DNA of 64,000 nucleotides from JABDJZ01 sp047619685 (GTDB lineage Bacteria; Bacteroidota; Rhodothermia; Rhodothermales; UBA10348), in contig JBLHLC010000006.1 in the NCBI GenBank assembly GCA_047619685.1, forward strand, positions 65,729 to 129,728, written 5' to 3'. Position numbers and translations under genes: made by a program. Below, piece after piece: positions 57,870-64,000 of this stretch (position 1 is its first letter; each line of letters begins with the position of its first letter). The notes below the pieces were generated by a model that worked only from the letters and a program-made list of their open reading frames with translations, did not search any database and was not told where the DNA came from.

Positions 57870-57902
57870 ACAACTGGGTAGGTCTTGTGGAACCAGCCGC
57901 AG

Positions 57903-59015
57903 CTACAGGGTCACAGATAGTCCGGCGCCCGCTTCGAAGCCGGAGACCGTTCCGATTGTTGCCACGACCCTGGATAGGAAAGTGATCCGCGGGGATATAC
58001 GGAACGAGGGAATGAGTCCGAGGTCGATGACACTTCTCTTGGGGTAGATCTCTGTCTCATCAAAGAAGTGGATTTCGGCCTGCAGGGTGGTAGTCACGAC
58101 GGAGGTCACCCGGAGGCCGTACGAGGCCCTGAGCATGATCTCATTCGGGACCGTCCGCTGTTCCTCGGTGACAAGGGAGGACCCCGCAAGTTCGTCGCTC
58201 TTGGTTCGGTTACGATAGAGCCCAAGGAGTCGCCACTCATTGAAGCCCTGAAATCCTCTTATCAGGACGGACGAGGTGATCTTGTTGCCGGCCTGATAGA
58301 TATCCTCGTCGCCAAGCCGGTCTGCGGCGTAGATGGCGTAGGTCATGTCCAGCGATAGCGCGGTGGTTCGGCTGAGTCGTGCGTCCAGACCGACGGTCAA
58401 CAAAACCTCGTCGCCGGGGACATACTCTTCTTCCAGCGAATCAAGTGGTTTATAGCTTCCTCTATGCTGGAAAGAGGCACCGATGCCGGCGACCACACTT
58501 GGGGCAACCGGGAAGGCCCATGTGACGGAGGGAGACACGCCGAGACCTTGTCCGAGGCTCGGAACACGATAATCGTATGCGGCCTGACTCAGGAGGATGA
58601 CGGTCTCGAACTCCTCCGTGGTCAACTCGCTCTGGCCTGTGGGGACGTTGGCGCTCATACTGAGCACCAAACTCCCGGACCCCACTGGCTGAGCGAAACT
58701 GAGAATGACCTGGGCATCCGAAAAACCGGACAGAGACTGGACGCCTTCGCCTTCCGTTTCCATCCTGTTTGCCCAGGCATTCAGTCTGAGCTTCCGCCCA
58801 AGGGGTACATCAATCACAAGCGGGAAACTGAGCTGGGACATGCTCAGCAATCCGTCCTCCTCATAACTCTGATAAACACCCATCATTGATATTGAGGTAG
58901 ACTGCCGCTGACTGGTCAGGTCCACCGCGTTCTGACGGGCCAGTACGCCCGTACTGGACGTCACCGCCAGTAGGCAGAAAAGGATCGGGACCCGGCAATT
59001 GGAGAGAATCGTCAT
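57903..59015 (-). CDS. Probable outer-membrane beta-barrel protein
   Basis: 370 residues with signal MTILSNCRVPILFCLLAVTSSTGVLA-RQ. Beyond it there are regular amphipathic strands (for example LRLNAWANRMETEGEGVQSLSGFSDAQVILSF and TALSLDMTYAIYAADRLG), ending AGAGLSVTL with a terminal hydrophobic residue, as in outer-membrane barrels. No family was recognised. It starts 3 bp after the stop of the giant repeat protein, so it is co-transcribed with it and may be its outer-membrane partner; PorP/SprF-like proteins show such pairing, but no signature of them was seen. Confidence 0.7.
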   Translation of the reverse strand: MTILSNCRVPILFCLLAVTSSTGVLARQNAVDLTSQRQSTSISMMGVYQSYEEDGLLSMSQLSFPLVIDVPLGRKLRLNAWANRMETEGEGVQSLSGFSDAQVILSFAQPVGSGSLVLSMSANVPTGQSELTTEEFETVILLSQAAYDYRVPSLGQGLGVSPSVTWAFPVAPSVVAGIGASFQHRGSYKPLDSLEEEYVPGDEVLLTVGLDARLSRTTALSLDMTYAIYAADRLGDEDIYQAGNKITSSVLIRGFQGFNEWRLLGLYRNRTKSDELAGSSLVTEEQRTVPNEIMLRASYGLRVTSVVTTTLQAEIHFFDETEIYPKRSVIDLGLIPSFRISPRITFLSRVVATIGTVSGFEAGAGLSVTL

Positions 59016-59018
59016 ATG

Positions 59019-62000
59019 TCAGCGTACAAGGACCATGAACCTGCTCATCGTACGGCCAGGGGCCTCCAGCCGATAAAAATAAAGGCCACTTGTGACCGGG
59101 TATCCCGCGTTGTCTCGGCCGTCCCAGGTGGCCTCGAACCAGCCTGCGCCGCGCGTGCCATCAACCAGGGTGCGAATCCTCTGTCCGAGGGAATTGTAAA
59201 CGTTTAGCGTCGCGTGCCCACCTTCGGGTAGTTGAAACCTGATCCGCGTATCCGATTCGAACGGATTGGGGTAGTTCTGCTCAAGAGCCACCCGCTGCGG
59301 CACGAGCGAGATACCGTCCCCGTTCTGGCTCGCGAAGGTCTGTGTCCCGACAAGCAAGCTGAAGTGTCGGACGGGTTCGTCTTGGGTCAGTGTCACGTGA
59401 AAAGAGCCGTCGCTCAGCCACATGCGTTCGCCCCGATCCAGGTCGAAGACATAAGGGTCTTGTCCCGCAGGGATTGAGCCCGAGCCCGAGAGCGAGACAA
59501 CGACCTGTTGCCCGGTCTCGCCCAATCCTTCCTTGAGTTCTGCACCAACTTCAAAGTGCCACTCTGACCCGGTGTCGCGGAGCTGCTTAAAATCACCAGC
59601 CATTCGCCGATCGTGCTCGACGATACTCAATCGGACATATTCGCCGATGCCGGGGGCCTCGGCAAAGTCCAGCGCGTCGTAGCCGTCGGTTGCTGTTTCG
59701 GCTGCTCCGACGAAGTTCTGGGCATCTTTTAGATCGCGCAGAGGCATTCTGGCCGTCAACTGGAACGCATACCCGCCGCGATCGAGTACGCCGCCGATGC
59801 CCGCATTCTTGGCTGCTGCTTCTGACGTATTCGACGTGGCCGAGCTCTCGATGGGCTGAAAGGCCAGGCTGACGACGTCCGATGTAGGGTTGTTGACCCA
59901 ATACCCATCCCAGGGCTGGAGGACGGCCTGATTGTATCTGTACGGGTCGTCGCCCACGGTCGAGGCGTCGAAGTGAACGGGTGCGTCTACCGGTGCGCTG
60001 AGTTCCACGTCAGACCATGAGATCGGAAACGCGTATGGACTGGCAATCTGATTCCAACCCGGAAAGAGGTCCAGATCACACGGTTCGAGTGCGTCCACCG
60101 ATGAACCCAGGGTGATATCGAAGGTGGCGCCGTCGATCGTGACCAGCCAGAAAGCGGTACACGGAGTGAAGACAGCTGGCGTGTTTGGATGCTCGCCGTA
60201 CTGTTGGGTAGCCCCGTTCCAGCGCTGGAGACGCCACCGAAACGGGTCTGGAGGGCCGAGAGCAGCCAGGACGGATTCTGCCTGTGGGTTCGCCAACTGC
60301 AGCGGTACCGAGATCATCCGGTACACTTTCGGAAGAATCGGGACAGGAGCGGGGAAGGCGTCAACCAGAACACTCAGCCGGTACGGCATCAAGTCAGGCT
60401 GATCGGCAGGATCTGTGTACGTCGAGCCGGCGTCCGTGAACCGGAAGAAGTACTCCACACCACGAACCGTGACCGCGGCGGCTGGAACCGATGCCGCGTT
60501 CAGTGTCCCGCTCTGGACGAGTGGGACACAGACATAGGTGGCTTGCCCGGTTTGCCGGTAGCACAACTCCCGGGTTTGTGGCTGAAAGGTACTCGAGAGT
60601 TCGACCGTCAACGGGACATCATTCCCTAGGCTCGCGGAGACGGCTTCAGGGGCGGTCCCGATAATGCTGGGCACGGTTCCCGACCCCGAAACCGAGATGG
60701 AGATCGGGACGGCGAAGGGAGTGCTTCCCACTGCAATTGTAGCCACATGGGCGCCAACGCGTTGGGGCACGAAAGCAACAGACAGCTGTACCTGTTGGCC
60801 GGCAGCGAGAGTGTGCGAGGGCAGGGCAGCAGTGAATGCCGCAGCGTCTGCGCCTCCCATCAGTAGAGAGATGGTTGCTTCTGTTTCCCCCAGATTGGAC
60901 AGCACCACTGTGCGCGTCGCAAGAGCCCCCACTTCGACGCTCCCGAAGTTCAGCAACGTGGCCGCCGCCGATACGTCCGGTCCGGCTCCCCGGCCGTCAA
61001 ATGTCACTCGCGAGGTTCCTACACTACTTACGATGTCGAGGGCACCGCTAAAGGAGGCTCGTCCGGTAGGGGTGAATCGAATCACGACCGAGCGAGACGT
61101 CCCGGCTGGCAGGGCCCCGGTCCCTCCTCCGCTCACAATTGAGAATGCGCCGCCGGAGATCGCCAAAGAGAGGAGGTTGAGTTCGGCGGTGCCCGTATTC
61201 TGAATGTGCGTCGTCAGGTCAGACGTCCCGCCCACCAAGACCTGCCCGAACTCAAGCGAAAGCGGGGCGACCTCAAGGGCCGCCGCCGCCACCGTCCCTG
61301 ACCCGAAGAGCGAGACAAAGACGGGCGTGCCGGAGATTTGGCTGGTGATCGAGAGGCTGGCCGTACGCCGCCCCGATGTCGTTGGGGTGAACGTCACGGC
61401 AACGGTCTGTTGCTGGCCGGCACTCAACGCGCCCGGCGTTCCGCCCCCGGAGATCGAGAACTCGGTGACCGCCTCTCCGACGATGCCGATTGCCCCAAGG
61501 GACACCGTGGCGGTCCCCGTATTCGCGATCGTCACGAACAGGGTGCTAGCCTCGCCAACTTCAACGTCCTGGAAATCCAGGGCCTCGGGAGACACTGTCA
61601 TTTCGGTGATTTTTCCAGCGCCGCTCAGGGCCACAGAGGCAGTGCCACCGGGAGCGTTGCTGTCAACCTCAAGCTGCGCGACTCGAGATCCGGTGGCGCC
61701 GGGTGTGAACCGGACGGTGATCACTCGCTGCTGGCCGGGTGACAGCGTTCCAGCCAGTCCGCCAGCGGTAACGGCCATGTCGGAAGCGTGGCCGCCACTC
61801 AGAGTGACCCCTCTGAGCTGCAGATCGGCGTCCCCCGTATTTTCGGCGGTTGTACTCAGGGTGCTGGACTGGCCGATCTCGACGGCGGGGAAGACGAGTG
61901 CCCGTGGCGTAAGGCGGAGCGCGGGTGCTGTTCCTGTGCCTGAGAGAGGGACGGTAGTCGGGCCCGCCAGATCGTTGCTGGTGACCGTCAGCGTGGCCGT

Positions 62001-64000
62001 CCGGGCCCCTGTGGCGCCGGGTGTGAACTCGACCGTGATGGTTCTTTGTTGGCCTGGAGTGAGGGTTCCGGCCAGTCCTCCCGCAGTAATGGCCATATCG
62101 GCCGCGTGGGTGCCCCCAAGCGTGACGCCCGTGATCTGCAGATCCGCGTCGCCGGTGTTTTCGACCGTGGTGCTCAGACTGGCGGACTGCCCCAGTTCTA
62201 CGGCGCCGAAGGCCAGCGCGAGCGGCGTCAGGCTCAGTCCGGGGAGGGTTCCTGTCCCCGAGAGCGGCAATGTGAGTGGTCCTGCCGCATCGTTGCTGGT
62301 GACAGTCAGTGTCGCGGATCGCACGCCCGATGCTCCCGGCGTAAACTCGACCGACAGGGCGAGCTGTTGCCCCACCGCGAGCGTGATTGGTGCGCCGCCA
62401 GCCGTGATCACAAAGTCAGAGGCCTGGTTGCCACCGACGGCGAAACTGCTGATCACAAGCGGAGCCGTTCCCGTGTTTTCGAGCGTCGCGGTGGCGGTAG
62501 CGTGGGTGCCCACCTCGAGGGCGCCAAACGCGAGGGAGGCCGGGGTCACGCCAAGTGCGGGCGCGATGCCCGTCCCGCTCAGTGTCGATCTCGAAACCTG
62601 GTCAATTCCTGCCACCTCTAATACAGCCGATCCCGCGCTCGGACCGGTGGGGGCAAAGGTGACCAGGACGACTCGATTCTCTCCCGCCGCGAGCGTGCCT
62701 GGATCGCCCCCCTCAGTTATGGAAAAGGCTCCCGCGGTGCCGCTGGTAAGTGTTATGCCGCTGATCGGGAGATCGATCGAACTCCCGTTCGCAACAACGA
62801 TCGGGAGTTGTCGGTTCTCCCCGACCACGACTTGACCGAAGTCCAGCACGGTCGAAGACAGAACGAACGCAGGCCCGAGGCCCGTGCCGGTCAAGACGAT
62901 TTCATGCGCGCTGCCGGCAGCATTAGAGGTAACCAGGACGGATGCTTCTCTCAGCCCGAGGGCCGTCGGGCGGAACTCCAGGCCAACCGCACCCGACCCT
63001 CCCGGGGGTATATGGATGGCCCCGCCCGCCGAGGGACCGGCAAAATCCGCTGCGTCGCCCAAGACGACGAGGGATGTAATGACCAGATCGATGGTACCGT
63101 CATTCGAGATGGTCGCTTCCAGCGTGTTTGCTGCTCCGACCTCAACCTCACCGAATTCGAGCGAACCGGCGGAGATCCTCAAGATGGCATTCCCGGATCC
63201 GGTCCCCGACAGCGGAATCGACGCTGGGCTGCCTGGTGCGTTGCTGGATACAAGCAGTTGGGCAGACCGGACGCCAGTGGCACTGGGTGTGAACTGAACC
63301 GTGATCGCTCGCTGTTGGCCGGGTGCCAGCGTTCCCGCCAGTCCGCCAGCGGTGACGGCCATGTCGGCTGCATGGGTGCCACTCAGCGTGACGCCAGTGA
63401 TGTGCAGGTTCGCGTCCCCAGTGTTTTCTACCGTGGTACTCAGACTGCTGGTCTGGCCGAGTTCGACAGACAGGAAATCGAGCGCAGGGGGCGCCACCTG
63501 CAGTGCGGGGACCGTTCCCGTGCCCGAGAGCGGGATTGCTACCGACCCTGCAGGGTCGTTGCTGGTGACAGTCAGCGTGGCCTCTCGGACTCCGCTTGCA
63601 CTCGGAGAAAACTCAACTGAGACCGCCAGCTGCTGCCCCACGTCGAGCGTCCGCGGGGTCCCCCCGGTCGTGATCACAAAATCAAACGCGTGGTTACCGC
63701 TGATGGCGAGGGCGCTGATCACCAGCGGAGCCGTCCCGGTGTTCTCCAAGGTGGTCGTGGCCGTGGCCTGAGATCCGAGTTCGAGGGCACCAAACGAAAG
63801 GCTAGGTGGGGATACACCAAGCGCAGGCGCAATGCCGGTCCCGGAAAGGGCCACGGAGGCGGGACTGCCGGACGCATTGGTGGCGATGACAAGCTCCGCC
63901 GCCCGAGCCCCCGTCGCGCCGGGTGTGAACTCCACCGTGATGGTTCTTTGTTGGCCTGGAGCGAGCGTCCCGGCCAGCCCTCCCGCGGTAATGGCCATAT
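59019..64000 (-). CDS. Giant Hydin/choice-of-anchor-D repeat protein with T9SS-type C-terminal sorting domain (5' end beyond window)
   Basis: At least 1660 residues; the frame is open at the window edge, so the start and signal peptide are outside. Residues 1 to about 1110 consist of one partial and ten full repeats of about 105 residues, each an ASH/Hydin-type Ig fold (L.FG.VE.G......V.N.G...L.I, then AGQ....V.F.P...G, ending PLSGTG). A non-repeat region with WNQIASPYAFPISW and aromatic-rich segments follows. The last about 85 residues contain NYPNPFESDTRIRF and WDGRDNAGYPVTSGLYFYRL, the FlgD-like/type IX secretion sorting domain. Predicted to be secreted or surface-attached. Confidence 0.93.
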   Translation of the reverse strand, partial: MAITAGGLAGTLAPGQQRTITVEFTPGATGARAAELVIATNASGSPASVALSGTGIAPALGVSPPSLSFGALELGSQATATTTLENTGTAPLVISALAISGNHAFDFVITTGGTPRTLDVGQQLAVSVEFSPSASGVREATLTVTSNDPAGSVAIPLSGTGTVPALQVAPPALDFLSVELGQTSSLSTTVENTGDANLHITGVTLSGTHAADMAVTAGGLAGTLAPGQQRAITVQFTPSATGVRSAQLLVSSNAPGSPASIPLSGTGSGNAILRISAGSLEFGEVEVGAANTLEATISNDGTIDLVITSLVVLGDAADFAGPSAGGAIHIPPGGSGAVGLEFRPTALGLREASVLVTSNAAGSAHEIVLTGTGLGPAFVLSSTVLDFGQVVVGENRQLPIVVANGSSIDLPISGITLTSGTAGAFSITEGGDPGTLAAGENRVVLVTFAPTGPSAGSAVLEVAGIDQVSRSTLSGTGIAPALGVTPASLAFGALEVGTHATATATLENTGTAPLVISSFAVGGNQASDFVITAGGAPITLAVGQQLALSVEFTPGASGVRSATLTVTSNDAAGPLTLPLSGTGTLPGLSLTPLALAFGAVELGQSASLSTTVENTGDADLQITGVTLGGTHAADMAITAGGLAGTLTPGQQRTITVEFTPGATGARTATLTVTSNDLAGPTTVPLSGTGTAPALRLTPRALVFPAVEIGQSSTLSTTAENTGDADLQLRGVTLSGGHASDMAVTAGGLAGTLSPGQQRVITVRFTPGATGSRVAQLEVDSNAPGGTASVALSGAGKITEMTVSPEALDFQDVEVGEASTLFVTIANTGTATVSLGAIGIVGEAVTEFSISGGGTPGALSAGQQQTVAVTFTPTTSGRRTASLSITSQISGTPVFVSLFGSGTVAAAALEVAPLSLEFGQVLVGGTSDLTTHIQNTGTAELNLLSLAISGGAFSIVSGGGTGALPAGTSRSVVIRFTPTGRASFSGALDIVSSVGTSRVTFDGRGAGPDVSAAATLLNFGSVEVGALATRTVVLSNLGETEATISLLMGGADAAAFTAALPSHTLAAGQQVQLSVAFVPQRVGAHVATIAVGSTPFAVPISISVSGSGTVPSIIGTAPEAVSASLGNDVPLTVELSSTFQPQTRELCYRQTGQATYVCVPLVQSGTLNAASVPAAAVTVRGVEYFFRFTDAGSTYTDPADQPDLMPYRLSVLVDAFPAPVPILPKVYRMISVPLQLANPQAESVLAALGPPDPFRWRLQRWNGATQQYGEHPNTPAVFTPCTAFWLVTIDGATFDITLGSSVDALEPCDLDLFPGWNQIASPYAFPISWSDVELSAPVDAPVHFDASTVGDDPYRYNQAVLQPWDGYWVNNPTSDVVSLAFQPIESSATSNTSEAAAKNAGIGGVLDRGGYAFQLTARMPLRDLKDAQNFVGAAETATDGYDALDFAEAPGIGEYVRLSIVEHDRRMAGDFKQLRDTGSEWHFEVGAELKEGLGETGQQVVVSLSGSGSIPAGQDPYVFDLDRGERMWLSDGSFHVTLTQDEPVRHFSLLVGTQTFASQNGDGISLVPQRVALEQNYPNPFESDTRIRFQLPEGGHATLNVYNSLGQRIRTLVDGTRGAGWFEATWDGRDNAGYPVTSGLYFYRLEAPGRTMSRFMVLVR
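60660..64000 (-). repeat. Tandem Hydin-type repeats (about 310 bp per unit)
   Basis: Ten complete units and one partial unit. Units differ in identity class: two types (call them A, with FGALELG/TAPLVIS, and B, with VELGQ/LQITGVTL/AGGLAGTL) recur as B-A-B, then two unrelated units, then A-B-B, so the block probably grew by duplication of unit pairs. DNA near 62030-62100 is almost identical to that at 63920-64000. Confidence 0.8.

Noticed and set aside
60660..64000. Rightward long open frames inside the Hydin-repeat region
   Set aside because: They are antisense shadows of the GC-rich repeat coding strand; their periodic sequences have no known domain and match the repeat period.

Overview
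The window looks like a chromosome segment of a GC-rich aerobic marine or halophilic bacterium of the Bacteroidota superphylum, most likely Rhodothermota (Rhodothermales/Salinibacter-like). The main clues are a T9SS-type C-terminal sorting domain on a giant Hydin-repeat protein, DUF5916 and DUF5777 beta-barrel proteins, many lipoproteins with a clear lipobox, a class II (B12) ribonucleotide reductase, and a tRNA promoter fitting the Bacteroidota TTTG/TAnnTTTG pattern. The taxonomy is inference; there is no rRNA or marker gene here.

Layout. 1-10.1 kb: fragment of a membrane protein, nrdJ with its terminator, a 0.5-kb regulatory-looking spacer, a small orphan gene capped by a 159-bp MITE, then a leftward run (YCF48-like lipoprotein, ggt, a reduced Gfo/Idh-like protein, a CCA-adding-type nucleotidyltransferase, a membrane protein). 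10.2-20 kb: DUF411 and SMP-30 genes rightward, then a long leftward run (zinc metallopeptidase, M20 amidohydrolase, DUF5916 barrel, and a coupled MFS/TIM-barrel/DUF1080 trio). 20.2-29.5 kb: heptaheme-TPR lipoprotein, tryptophanase, ada plus lipid kinase, and a tight cytochrome/YceI/DUF5777 operon, then moeZ. 29.6-33.2 kb: tRNA-Gln(CTG), its hairpin, an 82-bp remnant of a group IIC intron, a large hybrid histidine kinase, and a DUF1501 gene remnant. 33.2-39.7 kb: GH18 and three secreted peptidases (M20, M1, M28). 39.7-43.8 kb: metal (zinc/manganese-type) uptake operon made of outer-membrane porin, binding protein and permease with no ATPase, followed by a nucleotidyltransferase-like/zinc-ribbon protein.

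43.9-57.5 kb is the most coherent accessory block. It contains a complete Dpp/Opp-type ABC importer (two ATPases rightward; lipoprotein receptor and two permeases leftward) and catabolic genes in a nearly gapless leftward operon: SDR, a LivK-like protein, an aspartoacylase-like deacylase, DUF6282 amidohydrolase, a second SBP-like protein, AroM, a hydantoinase/allantoinase-like hydrolase and a DapA-family aldolase. Two of its solute-binding-protein homologues have no signal peptide and cannot gain one by moving the start, which suggests cytosolic sensors or chaperones for the imported compound. The block ends beside a decayed alpha/beta-hydrolase fragment.

57.9-64 kb: a beta-barrel protein directly downstream of a giant repeat protein (at least 10 Hydin/choice-of-anchor-D repeats plus a secretion domain) that runs off the window end.

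No CRISPR array, complete IS, prophage or recognisable defence system was found.
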